DNA of 64,000 nucleotides from Chitinophagaceae bacterium DXS (GCA_030345135.1 CP128386.1:5236209-5300208); one strand, 5' to 3'. Numbered from the stretch's first letter, positions 32,585 to 41,612 are shown. Program-made: numbers and translations. Notes: generated by a model not told the origin, from the letters alone.

Positions 32585-33148
32585 ATGAAATTTCGTTACC
32601 AAACCGTTTGCTGCCTCACTGTTCTTATGCTGGCTTTCGTTTTTACATCAAAAGCGCAGGATTATGTGTCTGCCACAAATCCCGCACGTACGGGCAGAGC
32701 ACCGGGTGTGCAGGTAAAAGCAGTTGACACCAGCGGATCTACAAAAACTTATGTGTTGATTTTTTCGAAGGGCGACGAAGTGGTTTCGGGTCTGACAGAA
32801 TTCGCGCAAAAATACCAGGTAAAAAGTGCGCATTATACCGGCATTGGCGATGCGACTACAGCCAAAGTTGGCTGGTATGATTATGAACGTAAAATGTTTA
32901 AGATCATTCCCCTGAATGAACCTGCTGAAATTACTTCATTGATAGGTGACATTGCGATGTTTAACGGAAAGCCTGTAGCACATTCACATATAAACCTGGC
33001 TACATCAGACGGAACCAGTCATGGCGGTCACTTACTGGAAGCTTTTATCGGCCCTACACTGGAAGTTTTTGTGACTGTTCATCCCGTTGCGCTGAATAAA
33101 AAATTGAACAAAGAGTTTGAAGCAGGCGTGATAGACCCGTCTTTGTAG
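32585..33148 (+). CDS. Secreted PPC/DUF296-domain protein
   Basis: The 187-residue protein has a signal peptide (LTVLMLAFVFTSKAQ|DY) and then a PPC (DUF296) domain: KTYVLIFSKGDEVVSGL, SAHYTGIGDATTAKVGWYD, and the metal-type motif HSHINLAT followed by GGHLLEAFIGPTLEVFVT. PPC domains are often named DNA-binding because of plant AT-hook proteins. The export signal here argues for a periplasmic or surface role, possibly ligand or metal binding. A TAAATTTG element at 32500-32507 could be its -7 box. It is followed by an octamer repeat array. Confidence 0.85.
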   Translation: MKFRYQTVCCLTVLMLAFVFTSKAQDYVSATNPARTGRAPGVQVKAVDTSGSTKTYVLIFSKGDEVVSGLTEFAQKYQVKSAHYTGIGDATTAKVGWYDYERKMFKIIPLNEPAEITSLIGDIAMFNGKPVAHSHINLATSDGTSHGGHLLEAFIGPTLEVFVTVHPVALNKKLNKEFEAGVIDPSL

Positions 33149-33154
33149 GAAGAG

Positions 33155-33245
33155 CGTAAGACATGTAAGACATGTAAGACAGTAAGACCGTAAGACAGTA
33201 AGACCGTAAGACATGTAAGACAGTGAAAAAATAGTAAGAGAGTAA
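33155..33245. repeat. Octamer tandem repeat GTAAGACA/GTAAGACC
   Basis: About nine copies of GTAAGACN, some with a 2-bp insert (ATGTAAGAC), fill the convergent gap between the PPC protein and a leftward kinase gene. It is the reverse complement of the GGTCTTAC array found at the end of another kinase gene. It probably arises by strand slippage. Confidence 0.85.
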
Positions 33246-35324
33246 TTACTTAGAGGGAAGGGAGAAACTGAATGTGGATCCTCTTCCTTCTTCGCTTTGA
33301 ACATTTATATTTCCACCGTGGCGGTTTATTATTTGCGAGCTTATGTATAAACCCAGGCCCATTCCGGAAAAGTTTTGGTTTTTGACATTGTTCACCCTGT
33401 AAAAACGCTCAAATACACGGTATTGCTCACTCTTTGATATACCAATTCCGTAGTCCTGAACGCTAACTGTTACATTGTTGTTTTCATCTGTTCGTGTTGA
33501 CACAACTATCTCACCACCATCTGGCGAGTATTTTATTGCATTACTCACCAGATTGGTGACTACCTGTCCGATGCGTTCTTTGTCAACAACAACAGGTTTA
33601 AGTTCTCCGGCATTAAACAATATTTTGTGAATAGCAGAAATGCGTTTTAGCTCCTCCAGGCGTTCTGTTATCAGTGCATTCAAATCTGCTTCTTCCACAA
33701 ACAACTGGAGCTGCCCCTCGGATATTTTTCCAGTATCCAGAAGATCTTTGGTGAGACTCGTAAGCCTGTCAATTTGTTTATGCAGTTTTTTCATGAGTGT
33801 TGCACTCATCCTGTCCCCTGTTTCTTCAAATGCCTCCATCATTATCTCGGCATAGGTTTTCATACTGGTGATGGGTGTTTTGAGCTCATGGCTGGCAATT
33901 CCTATAAATTCATCTTTTTGCTTTAAAAGCTGTTTTAAATGCACTTCATTTTTTCGCAGTGCATTTTCAGCCTCTGTTCTTTCATTCAGCTCTGTATCCC
34001 GTGAAATAATGATCGCGGCTGCATGTGCCACTATCCCCGCCAGCTCCAGTTCCCTGGCCGTTGGGTTCCGGGGTTCTTCGAAATACATGGCAAATGTGCC
34101 TACAACGGGCCCCCCGGCAGTTCGTACCGGAAACGACCAGGAAGCACGGTAATTGTGTTTGCGCGCAATTGGCAGCCATGGTTCCCAAACTGGGTCAAGC
34201 TCTACATCGGGCGTAATTACCGTCTCTCCCGTATGCATTGCCAGGCCGCAGGCCAGTGATTCAGGGCCTACTTTAAATCCGTTTATATCATGACCATATT
34301 CCTCAGACATACCTGCAACAAGGTGCAGCCCCTGTCCTCCCTGCGGGATCAGATAAAAAGATGCTCTCGCCTCACCGCTTGTTTGAGCTGTAACAGTATG
34401 GATCAGGGCCTCTAATGACGTAGCGAGTGATTGTCCGCTCATCGCTGCCTGAAATGCCTCTTTCTGCCCATTCAGCCAGGCTTCACTTTCATGCAAGGCC
34501 TTTTCGGCCTGTTTGCGTTCTGTAATATCCGTAAACACATTAATGGCTCCGATAAGTTTTCCGTTTGCATCAAAGAGCGGATCAATGTTTACATTTACCA
34601 CCAGCCGCAGGCCCGAAGGTTGCTCCACCACCAGTTCAAGATCCCTTACAGTGCGGCCTTCCAATATCGCATCTGCCATCGGACATGACTCGTGCATAAG
34701 TAATATCCCATCCTGCGACCACATTCTGAATGATCCGGAGAATTTTTCCTGCACATCATTTAATTTCGGTTCCCTGCCCCATAATTCTGCTGCGCGGCGG
34801 TTAAAGAAAGTGATCCGTCCCTCAGCATCACAGGTATAAACCGCTGCAGGCATCAATGACAAAAGTTGGCGCATTCGTCCCTGGCTATCACGCAAAGCTT
34901 CTTCAGCCAATTTCTGCTCTATAATGTCTGCGGCCTGCCTCGCAAGCACATCAAATAAATTGAGCTCCCTGACTGAAGGCTGATGCTTTTTCTTCCAATG
35001 CGTAGAGATCATTCCCAGCGGTTTGCCTGATCTGCTCACAAGTGGTGTTGATTGCATGGCAATAATACCAGACAAACGATAAGCTTCATGATCAGCCCCA
35101 CCTATTTCAATTTCAACATCATCCACATCTGCAAATACTATCCGCTCGCCCTTTGCCAGTGCCAGCCCGCATGAGGTTGTTGAATCGATGTTTATCCGCC
35201 GCCATGTTTCAGCGGACTGCGGATGAAATCCTTTGTGGGTTAACAATAGTAACTCGTTTGTTTTGGGATCCACCGTCTGTATACTCGCTGTGTCAGCATG
35301 CATAATATTAATGGCTGATTCCAT
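33246..35324 (-). CDS. GAF-PAS-GAF histidine kinase, downstream half of a stop-split gene
   Basis: The 692-residue product starts inside a GAF domain (ESAINIMHADTASIQ), then has a PAS (about 150-270, ending TDITERKQAEKA), a GAF (about 300-450) and a complete kinase. The H box is IASHELKTPITSM with H479. The ATPase domain shows NLVSNAIKYSP, DYGIGISKSE, FERFYRVNN and GMGLGLYISSQII. The reading frame is continuous with the upstream gene apart from one TAA, and the ATG used here is only 9 bp beyond that stop. Re-initiation could make this half as a separate kinase lacking the upstream PAS and GAF. Confidence 0.88.
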   Translation of the reverse strand: MESAINIMHADTASIQTVDPKTNELLLLTHKGFHPQSAETWRRINIDSTTSCGLALAKGERIVFADVDDVEIEIGGADHEAYRLSGIIAMQSTPLVSRSGKPLGMISTHWKKKHQPSVRELNLFDVLARQAADIIEQKLAEEALRDSQGRMRQLLSLMPAAVYTCDAEGRITFFNRRAAELWGREPKLNDVQEKFSGSFRMWSQDGILLMHESCPMADAILEGRTVRDLELVVEQPSGLRLVVNVNIDPLFDANGKLIGAINVFTDITERKQAEKALHESEAWLNGQKEAFQAAMSGQSLATSLEALIHTVTAQTSGEARASFYLIPQGGQGLHLVAGMSEEYGHDINGFKVGPESLACGLAMHTGETVITPDVELDPVWEPWLPIARKHNYRASWSFPVRTAGGPVVGTFAMYFEEPRNPTARELELAGIVAHAAAIIISRDTELNERTEAENALRKNEVHLKQLLKQKDEFIGIASHELKTPITSMKTYAEIMMEAFEETGDRMSATLMKKLHKQIDRLTSLTKDLLDTGKISEGQLQLFVEEADLNALITERLEELKRISAIHKILFNAGELKPVVVDKERIGQVVTNLVSNAIKYSPDGGEIVVSTRTDENNNVTVSVQDYGIGISKSEQYRVFERFYRVNNVKNQNFSGMGLGLYISSQIINRHGGNINVQSEEGRGSTFSFSLPSK

Positions 35325-35336
35325 CAGCGCTTCTTA
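35325..35336 (-). other. In-frame TAA that splits a kinase gene
   Basis: Read on the minus strand the codons are GAA GCG CTT TAA GAA GCG CTG ATG GAA, giving IEAL-stop-EALMESAINIM. The residues on both sides keep the linker pattern seen in intact relatives, where a Tyr commonly sits at this place as I recall the family. TAT or TAC to TAA is a single substitution. There is no frameshift. Confidence 0.85.
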
Positions 35337-36413
35337 AAGCGCTTCTATATTATTCTCTTCAATAACGCGGTTACTGAATTGCTGCAGTTTTTTTGTATCC
35401 TCAAGCTCCCTTGTCAGTAGCTCTTCAGCCTTCGCTCTTTCTACGGCTTCCCAGGTACGTTCGGCCACCTCCTGTACCAGATCAATTTCGCTTTGTTTCC
35501 ATCTTCTTGGTTTAATGTTGTGGACCGCCAAAATTGCCACCCACTCACCTTTTTTCACCAACGGCACGGCAATATAAGCCCCTTTGTTTGCTAAGGCCAG
35601 CACGGCGCGTTCTGCACCGGAAATGACAGGGTCGGTTGTTGTATCATAAGATACCTGTACTTTTCCCGCACAATACCCGTCTACCATACATTCACCAAAA
35701 TCCTGGTGCCGGAATTTTCCCGTCATCGCCGGAAGTCCGTCGCCATAGCTGTGATTGATATACACATAATCTCCAACTACTTCGCCGTAATGTGATTGAT
35801 TTGCTTTCAGGTGTTCACCTAAAAGATCAGCAGCAACAGCCTGCACCTGCACGGCATCTCCAATTTGACGAAGGGCCTCGTTCAACTTAATTAAAAATGC
35901 GTGTCGATCCTCAGCCTTTTTTCTTTCAGTGATATCGTTGAAAAATACCGCTACCTGTTTTTTTTCCGGTTTATCAATGGGAACAGCAAATACCTCGTAC
36001 CATACGCCACCGATGAGATTGCTTGCTTCATTTTCAAAATGAACGGATTTACCTGTCTTCACAACATCACCATATATCTGAAACCAATGTTCTTCCTGGC
36101 CCGGCTCCAGCTCCTTTATTGTTTTGCCAATGGCATTTTGAAGGCCCGTTTGTTTTTCAAACACCGGATTTGTTTCAAGAAAACGGTAGTCTATTGCTGT
36201 ACCTGCATCGTCAAACAATACTTCAATAATACAGAACCCCTGTTCCATATTATTGAATAATGTAAGGTATTTATTAGTGGTATTCTGTTTCGCTTCAATT
36301 TGAATAGGAACCTGTCCCATATTAAACCGGTAGTTTTCTCCTCCTAATTGCTGCTCCCGCTGACCATTTACGGCGCTTTCCCTGGTATGTTGCAGAAAAT
36401 CGTCACTGTTCAT
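35334..36413 (-). CDS. PAS-GAF sensor fragment, upstream half of a stop-split kinase gene
   Basis: The 359-residue product has a PAS domain (about 45-165; YRFLETNPVFEKQTGLQNAIG, ending DITERKKAED), a GAF domain (about 175-330; GAYIAVPLVKKGEWVAILAV) and a coiled-coil linker ending NRVIEENNIEAL. It has no output domain. It is paralogous to the PAS-GAF part of the CheB-CheR-kinase fusion. Three codons after its stop the same frame re-opens as a kinase. It is either the N-terminal part of one broken 1055-residue kinase or a free sensor protein co-translated with its kinase. Confidence 0.82.
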   Translation of the reverse strand: MNSDDFLQHTRESAVNGQREQQLGGENYRFNMGQVPIQIEAKQNTTNKYLTLFNNMEQGFCIIEVLFDDAGTAIDYRFLETNPVFEKQTGLQNAIGKTIKELEPGQEEHWFQIYGDVVKTGKSVHFENEASNLIGGVWYEVFAVPIDKPEKKQVAVFFNDITERKKAEDRHAFLIKLNEALRQIGDAVQVQAVAADLLGEHLKANQSHYGEVVGDYVYINHSYGDGLPAMTGKFRHQDFGECMVDGYCAGKVQVSYDTTTDPVISGAERAVLALANKGAYIAVPLVKKGEWVAILAVHNIKPRRWKQSEIDLVQEVAERTWEAVERAKAEELLTRELEDTKKLQQFSNRVIEENNIEAL

Positions 36414-36790
36414 AATACTTCAAAATTTGTTCGTGTAAGTTAGTAAAAGCCCGCGCATTTGTAGAAGAACCGGTTATTGAAAATAGTAATGCTTTTCCGG
36501 GAAAACCTATTCTTTTTTGACGCTCAGGATCTATATTGCATACAGTCGAAATAAAACAAAAAACAAGCGACCGGCGCGATAATATACCTGTGCACAAAGA
36601 ATGTACGATCGTTAGCGGAACAGACTATCGGGCATTAGAACCAGGACTAAAGCGGGCATATATTAAAAAGCAAAACTGTACTCCCGGGCCGGAAAGTACA
36701 GCTGCCATCAAACATTTTCCAACCGAAGATGAAAATACCTGCAAAATATAAATTGAGCGATGTAAAAAGAGTCTACATCAGGCTCAGGTA
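36414..36790. other. Intergenic region, no gene seen
   Basis: This 377-bp gap lies upstream of the split kinase gene. A plus-strand open frame of about 70 codons has unconvincing composition and no supporting context. No repeat or clear hairpin was found. The kinase promoter is expected here. Confidence 0.4.
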
Positions 36791-37099
36791 TCAAGCTGAA
36801 ACGATGCCGGTTTGTGTGTTTACCAGCCATCGAAAAACAGATACTTCACTTTTAATATCTATCGGCAATTTTTCTCTCAGGATCTTTTCCAGTAGTTTCA
36901 CTTCTTTCAGACTTACCTGTTGAACTGCCTGAGCAAAATAATTGATCATGTATAAAATATGGTTTCCATTGTAACGGTCAAACGAGCGACGGGTAGGTTC
37001 CTGCACCTCAAATTCACTCCGCTCTGCTAAATTTTCATCCCAGGAATAATCGGCTTCAGAAAGATCTTCTTTTTTAAAACCTAAAGTATTTTGATTCAT
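36791..37099 (-). CDS. Small hypothetical protein
   Basis: The 102-residue protein has an acidic, aromatic N-terminus (DLSEADYSWDENLAERSEFE), then a helical middle (GNHILYMINYFAQAVQQVSL) and a Lys-rich helix (EVKLLEKILREKLP). There is no signal peptide or membrane helix. The composition is consistent with a real folded protein. It is divergent from the cold-shock gene. No family recognised. Confidence 0.55.
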   Translation of the reverse strand: MNQNTLGFKKEDLSEADYSWDENLAERSEFEVQEPTRRSFDRYNGNHILYMINYFAQAVQQVSLKEVKLLEKILREKLPIDIKSEVSVFRWLVNTQTGIVSA

Positions 37100-37487
37100 A
37101 TTGTTAAATTAAATGTTCGTTTTACGGACGTGGACAGATTAAGAAATTAAGGCTGAATAAAAATGCTAAAGGGTAATTGACTTAACAGAAAGCAATTTGT
37201 AACGAAAAGAGCGTGCTATTTCAGAAAGCTGCTTTATAGAGATAGTCTATTTTTCAACGCGGCTGTTAATCTTTAAAGTATATACTAAAGGCATTGTTAT
37301 TTTAGCGACATTTGCATTTTTACCGACAGCATTCACTCTCTTAATCGCGGCCTAAAAAAGGACTGGCACGCAGTTTCATATATCGTATCGGGCTCTTGTG
37401 CATTATGTTGTAACTACCGCATCCTATGTGTGGCAGAATATTGTTACAGCATGGCCTGATTAATATTTTAAAATAATCACAAACATT
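37100..37487. other. Divergent intergenic region upstream of the cold-shock gene
   Basis: This 388-bp gap holds the promoter and probably a long leader of the cold-shock-domain gene, as is usual for such genes. TTAATCTTTAAAGTATATACT near 37268 is AT-rich, but no consensus promoter pair is clear. No gene or repeat was seen. Confidence 0.4.
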
Positions 37488-37946
37488 ATGAGTAAAAGCA
37501 AAGAATCATTTAGTAAGAAAGAAAAGGAAAAGAAAAGAATGCAAAAAAAGCAAATGAAAGAAACCAAAAAACTTGAGCGCATGGCTAACAATGATAAAGG
37601 CAAAACGCTTGACGAAATGTATGCTTATGTTGATGAGTTTGGCAACCTGACTTCCACTCCTCCACAGGATCGTCCCAACAAAGAATTAAGGGTAAATAGA
37701 AATTTACCTGCAGCAACAGGCGGGAACAGCCATAATGAGCAAAAACCGAGAAAAGGAATAGTAACTTTTTTTAACGCGGCAAAAGGTTTTGGATTTATCA
37801 GGGATCTGCAGACTAATGAAAGAATATTTATGCACTTTTCGTCATTAACAGAACAGGTAGAGCAGGATATGGAAGTCACATTCGAAGTTCAACACAGTAC
37901 GCGCGGATTAACGGCTGCAAAGGTTAAACCGGTGACCGGTAATTAA
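37488..37946 (+). CDS. Cold-shock-domain protein with Lys-rich N-terminal extension
   Basis: The 152-residue protein opens with a basic, disordered tail (about 1-35, with KKEKEKKRMQKKQMKETKK) and a linker, and carries a C-terminal cold-shock domain (about 86-150). RNP1 is KGFGFI and RNP2 is RIFMHFSSL. The Lys-rich tail should add non-specific RNA affinity. Its probable role is RNA chaperoning. An 18-bp perfect palindrome lies 30 bp after the stop. An RRM protein gene is about 1.2 kb away. Confidence 0.9.
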   Translation: MSKSKESFSKKEKEKKRMQKKQMKETKKLERMANNDKGKTLDEMYAYVDEFGNLTSTPPQDRPNKELRVNRNLPAATGGNSHNEQKPRKGIVTFFNAAKGFGFIRDLQTNERIFMHFSSLTEQVEQDMEVTFEVQHSTRGLTAAKVKPVTGN

Positions 37947-37975
37947 CAGACTGGAAAACCCGGCAAAACGCTTTT

Positions 37976-37993
37976 AATAAAGAGCTCTTTATT
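37976..37993. terminator. Perfect 18-bp palindrome after the cold-shock gene
   Basis: AATAAAGAGCTCTTTATT is a perfect palindrome 30 bp downstream of the stop. As RNA it gives a short AU-rich stem with only a minimal loop and no long U-run, so it is a weak terminator at best. It could instead be a protein-binding site. From here to 38487 (about 490 bp) no gene or repeat was found. Confidence 0.35.
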
Positions 37994-38487
37994 CAATCTG
38001 CATTGATCAATTTGTGTGCGTGACGACGATCATTAGCAGTGCGATGCATAATAAACGCGGGGCATAATCAATCACAAGCACATCGTTCCGCCACAATGCT
38101 GCACGTTCTTTCAGCACAGATAAACAAGCTTAAAGTTGAGCATGTTTTGAATTGGCAACTTGCATTGAGATTGCATTACAATACTTGTTGAGTTAAGTTT
38201 AAATGCTTGTCGAAGTTTAAAAACAACAGCAGCGGACAGGTTAGTTATTTTATCATTATAAGCTTTACACCGGAACTATGCATTTAAAAATGTCATTTTC
38301 GTAAACAGGCTCCAGCTATTTACAAGTTACCTAATAAAAAATGAAACCATTTTATATTCGCATTAAAATATTCATTTTTGAGCATTGCATGTTGCTGCTT
38401 CCAAAGCCGATACGGACTTTATCCACCAGCGTTTAATTAATCCCGGTTATCGATTATTATCCTTACCTTACTCGATCAAAGTATATA

Positions 38488-38769
38488 ATGAGCTCACTGG
38501 ACTCTGTAATAACGTTTATTGATGTTAACGCTATGACCATTCGATTGTTTGAGCTCAATACGCATATTCCGGAAGGGACGATTGAAAAGCATCAACAAGA
38601 TCTGACAGATCTTTCCAACACTGACATCAACAATATCATCACCAGGTATGGCTCACAATTTATTGAGCTCGGTTTTTCCATACTGGAAATAGATGATGGC
38701 ATGCATAAAGATTACATTATTATTGAGAGAGATCTGAATGCTTTATTTTTTGGCAGCTTTGATTACTGA
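38488..38769 (+). CDS. Small hypothetical protein
   Basis: The 93-residue acidic protein begins SSLDSVITFIDVNAMTIRLF and contains a helical centre with alternating Asp/Asn (LSNTDINNIITRYG) and a strand ending LEIDDGMHKDYIIIERD. No signal peptide. Its 3' end may overlap the following gene by 32 bp if that gene uses its first ATG. No family recognised. Confidence 0.5.
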   Translation: MSSLDSVITFIDVNAMTIRLFELNTHIPEGTIEKHQQDLTDLSNTDINNIITRYGSQFIELGFSILEIDDGMHKDYIIIERDLNALFFGSFDY

Positions 38770-39073
38770 TATCCGGTTGAATATTCTTGCCAACCGCATT
38801 AAATCTAAAAAACAACAGATGATGAATCGAATGTGCGATGATTTTGTGATTTTCCATGACTTTGAAAAGCTGAATGTTCATGTTACTTACACTTCAACCA
38901 AAGCCATATTTACTATTTCTACAAGAGGAAAAAGTGAGTATTCAATTTACAGAGCAAAAGATGGTGCTGGTAAAAAAATATGGATATCAGCAGAATTGCC
39001 GGGTTTACCGGACCTGCTTATTTCAACCCTTGGAGAACTTATAGACGAGTACTTAAAAGGACGGGCCAAATAA
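38738..39073 (+). CDS. Small hypothetical protein
   Basis: The product is 111 residues from the first ATG, or 84 from the ATG pair at 38819-38824 (MMNRMCDDFVIFHDF), which avoids the overlap and is more likely. The core has strands VHVTYTSTKAIFTIST and KKIWISAELPG and a C-terminal helix. It is probably co-transcribed with the preceding gene and ends at a bidirectional terminator. Function unknown. Confidence 0.5.
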   Translation: MLYFLAALITDIRLNILANRIKSKKQQMMNRMCDDFVIFHDFEKLNVHVTYTSTKAIFTISTRGKSEYSIYRAKDGAGKKIWISAELPGLPDLLISTLGELIDEYLKGRAK

Positions 39074-39124
39074 TAGATACAACAATGCCCTGTATGCCCT
39101 GCGTTAAACTACACAAAGATAGAA

Positions 39125-39158
39125 AAGGATTGCCTGTAATTGGCAACCCTTCTTTTAT
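39125..39158. terminator. Bidirectional intrinsic terminator
   Basis: AAGGATTGCC (39125-39134) pairs with GGCAACCCTT (39142-39151) with one mismatch and a 7-nt loop. The plus strand continues CTTTTATT, and the minus strand is followed by TTTTCTATCTTT. It sits between the hypothetical gene pair and the converging RRM gene, and its plus-strand tail reaches the RRM stop. Confidence 0.75.
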
Positions 39159-39445
39159 TAATCTTTCCAGGGGCTGCGTGCACGTGTAAAACCACTATTC
39201 TGTGTTTTTTCCCGTGCAACTGAAACAGAAATTCGTCTGCCCTGAACTTCCTGCTCATTTAATGATTGGATAGCTTTTCTACCTTCTTCATCAGAAGACA
39301 TTTCTACAAAGGCAAAGCCCCGGGAATCTCCGGTGAATTTATCGGTAATGACTCTGACTGAACTAACCTGTCCATGCTTGGCAAAAAGATTTTTCAGATC
39401 AGACTCTGTGACCTGGAATCCCAGGTTAGAAACGTAAATGTTCAT
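39158..39445 (-). CDS. RRM-type RNA-binding protein
   Basis: The 95-residue protein is a single RNA recognition motif. RNP2 is IYVSNL (residues 3-8) and RNP1 is RGFAFVEM (about 43-50). It has the glycine/arginine-containing short tail usual for bacterial and cyanobacterial RRM proteins. Such proteins are typically cold-induced and bind mRNA. The nearby cold-shock-domain gene fits that theme. Confidence 0.93.
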   Translation of the reverse strand: MNIYVSNLGFQVTESDLKNLFAKHGQVSSVRVITDKFTGDSRGFAFVEMSSDEEGRKAIQSLNEQEVQGRRISVSVAREKTQNSGFTRARSPWKD

Positions 39446-39803
39446 AATAATTTCTTTAAATGATTAAAACATGATTCTGGGAGAAAGCAAAGAGGATAAG
39501 AAGAATAATTGTTACCGGAAAGTAATAGGTATAATTCGAATGCAGAATGGCCTTATCAGAAAATCATGAACAATGAAGATAGACAAATATCCTCAGCGGA
39601 AATGTTAATTATAAAACAGACTTCCATCCCGGGTAATTAACAATGTTGCAAAACCAAAATTGCTTCCGTTACAATTTACCGTTATTGGAATATTGGTAAA
39701 AGCCCACGCTTCCACGCAGGAAACATTAATAACAATCATTTTATCGCAAGCTTAATTATTCGCAATAGCGCAAAGCCGTGTTGCCGGAAGACATCCGGCC
39801 CCA
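39446..39803. other. Intergenic region with a hairpin after the ankyrin gene
   Basis: GCCGGA-AGACA-TCCGGC (39783-39799) forms a perfect 6-bp stem directly after the stop of the leftward ankyrin gene. No U-run follows, so it is a weak terminator. The remainder is the leader and promoter region of the RRM gene, with no further gene or repeat seen. Confidence 0.45.
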
Positions 39804-40661
39804 TTATTTGCAACTTACCAAAAACGCTTCTATCGCTGCATACCTGCTTTTATCCAGCTCATTACCTTCTTTTTGCATGTGTTGTGCCCAACCAAGCGGT
39901 ATGCCACCATAAATCCGGTCCCTGGCAGAAAGATCCGCGCCGGCATTCACAAGTATTTTTACCGCATCTAAAGAAGCAGAAAACACAGCCTGGTGCAAAG
40001 CTGATGCATGATGATGAAAACCGCTGGAAGCATCCAGGTAAGCGTTTACATTTGCACCAGAAGCAATGAGCAGTTTCAACATATCTGCCTTTCCATAAAA
40101 TGCCGCCGCCACCAATGCTATCTCTAAATCTTTTGAAGAAGCAGTTTCTAAAAGGCGTGGCACCTCATCCATTATGTCAAGACAAATCGCTGTCGCTAAT
40201 GTTAGCTCTCCTCCTCTTTTTAAAAGATGTTTTGCAGCGTCTGTATTTCCATGTGCAAGGGCGCCATGACCATTGCCAGGCGCAGCACCTGCATCAAGCA
40301 AAAGATCCATCAATTCAATTTGTACACCGCATTCACGTGGAATGCGGCCAGTAACAACCAGTCCAAGCGCATAGCCGGTCTGGAACGTAAAACTTTCATC
40401 TGCATATTGCCGCGCGAAGTGAATGAGTAAACTGGCAATTTCAACGATATTGGCAGGTAATCTTTCGTGACGGATAGGATTGTCCGCTACAAACCAAAGG
40501 AGATACGGATCTCTGAAATAGCCACCGGCAGGATAATCCAAACGGGTACCAACAATGTGTGGGTTCATATTAAGCAAACGTTCCAATAACACAACATCTC
40601 CATGATCGATCGCTTCCACAGCCTGGCGGAACAATTCATTTTTGATCTCAGTGTTTTGCAT
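39804..40661 (-). CDS. Ankyrin-repeat protein
   Basis: This 285-residue soluble repeat protein has recognisable ankyrin units: IELMDLLLDAGAAPGNGHGAL, then HGNTDAAKHLLKRGGEL, AAFYGKADMLKLLIASGANVNAY and ALHQAVFSASLDAVKILVNAGADLSARD. The N-terminal 100 residues are a more divergent helical start. Its role should be protein-protein binding. It is the last of three leftward genes, 55 bp after the NYN protein, so the pair may be co-transcribed. Confidence 0.87.
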   Translation of the reverse strand: MQNTEIKNELFRQAVEAIDHGDVVLLERLLNMNPHIVGTRLDYPAGGYFRDPYLLWFVADNPIRHERLPANIVEIASLLIHFARQYADESFTFQTGYALGLVVTGRIPRECGVQIELMDLLLDAGAAPGNGHGALAHGNTDAAKHLLKRGGELTLATAICLDIMDEVPRLLETASSKDLEIALVAAAFYGKADMLKLLIASGANVNAYLDASSGFHHHASALHQAVFSASLDAVKILVNAGADLSARDRIYGGIPLGWAQHMQKEGNELDKSRYAAIEAFLVSCK

Positions 40662-40716
40662 ATATGATCAGGTTATATGAGCCCCGGGGACTAAAAAAAC
40701 ATGCTGCAGCCCATCG

Positions 40717-41457
40717 TTATTTTAGTTTCAGGTAAATATGTTTGACATTGTTAGCTCCGGTAATACGTTCATCAATGATAAACTTTTGCGTGCTTTTTAT
40801 TAATGGTAATAATTTTGGATACCCATAGTTTCTTGGGTCAAAATCGGGTTTCTTTTTAAGAATAAAACTGCCTAAATTTCCCAGGAATGCCCAGCCGGTT
40901 TCATCTGCTATGTCCGCCACACTTTCAGTTATAAGGGTAACAATTTCCTTTTCAATTTTCTTTGATGCTTTGGCGCTCGTTTTTCCTTTGTTTGTGGTTG
41001 AAACAGTTGATACTGCTTCTTTTTCCAGCTTCAATATTTCAATATAGATAAATTTGTCACAAGCAGTTATGAAAGGTTGTGGCGTTTTCTTTTCTCCGAA
41101 TCCTATTACAGTCATTCCCGCCTCTCTTAACCGTATTGCTAATCTTGTAAAATCACTGTCACTCGAAACAATACAAAAACCATCCACTTTCCCTGAATAT
41201 AGTATATCCATCGCATCAATGATCAATGCACTGTCGCTGGAGTTTTTGCCCGAGGTATAGCTATATTGCTGAATGGGAGTAATGGCATTTTCAAGCAAAA
41301 TGTTCTTCCATCCCGAAACGGTAGGCTTCGTCCAGTCAGCATAAATTCTTTTAATAGTTGGTATACCGTTCTTCGCAATCTCTTCAAGCATTTCCTTAAT
41401 ATTTGCGTAAGGCACGTTGTCCGCGTCAATTAAAACGGCAAGTCTGTTTTCATCCAT
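40717..41457 (-). CDS. NYN-domain nuclease with C-terminal LOTUS/OST-HTH-like domain
   Basis: The protein of about 246 residues has an N-terminal NYN (PIN-like) domain with LAVLIDADNVPY (D11, D13), NSSDSALIIDAMDILY and IVSSDSDFTRLA (D100, D102), the acidic residues expected for a metal-dependent ribonuclease. A basic linker (about 155-165) leads to a LOTUS-like region (about 165-246; WAFLGNLGSFILKKKPDFDP). The pairing is typical of RNA-targeting proteins of the LabA/MARF1 type. I start at MDENRLAVL; an upstream ATG would add 30 residues without similarity to the fold. Confidence 0.87.
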   Translation of the reverse strand: MDENRLAVLIDADNVPYANIKEMLEEIAKNGIPTIKRIYADWTKPTVSGWKNILLENAITPIQQYSYTSGKNSSDSALIIDAMDILYSGKVDGFCIVSSDSDFTRLAIRLREAGMTVIGFGEKKTPQPFITACDKFIYIEILKLEKEAVSTVSTTNKGKTSAKASKKIEKEIVTLITESVADIADETGWAFLGNLGSFILKKKPDFDPRNYGYPKLLPLIKSTQKFIIDERITGANNVKHIYLKLK

Positions 41458-41612
41458 AGTTTCTCTTATTTTAGAAATAGTCTGATTGAATGCTGATTGA
41501 TAACGGCTCTGCCCTGGCAAAAAACTTCTGATGCGGTGAAGTATCACCAGCCCTGAACCATCACTAAATTAACACTTAAAAATCAGGGAAAAATGCCAGG
41601 GCCGAAATAAGC

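Noticed and set aside
36536-36751. 71-codon plus-strand frame
   Set aside because: No family pattern, no promoter or neighbour support, and it overlaps the expected promoter region of the split kinase gene.
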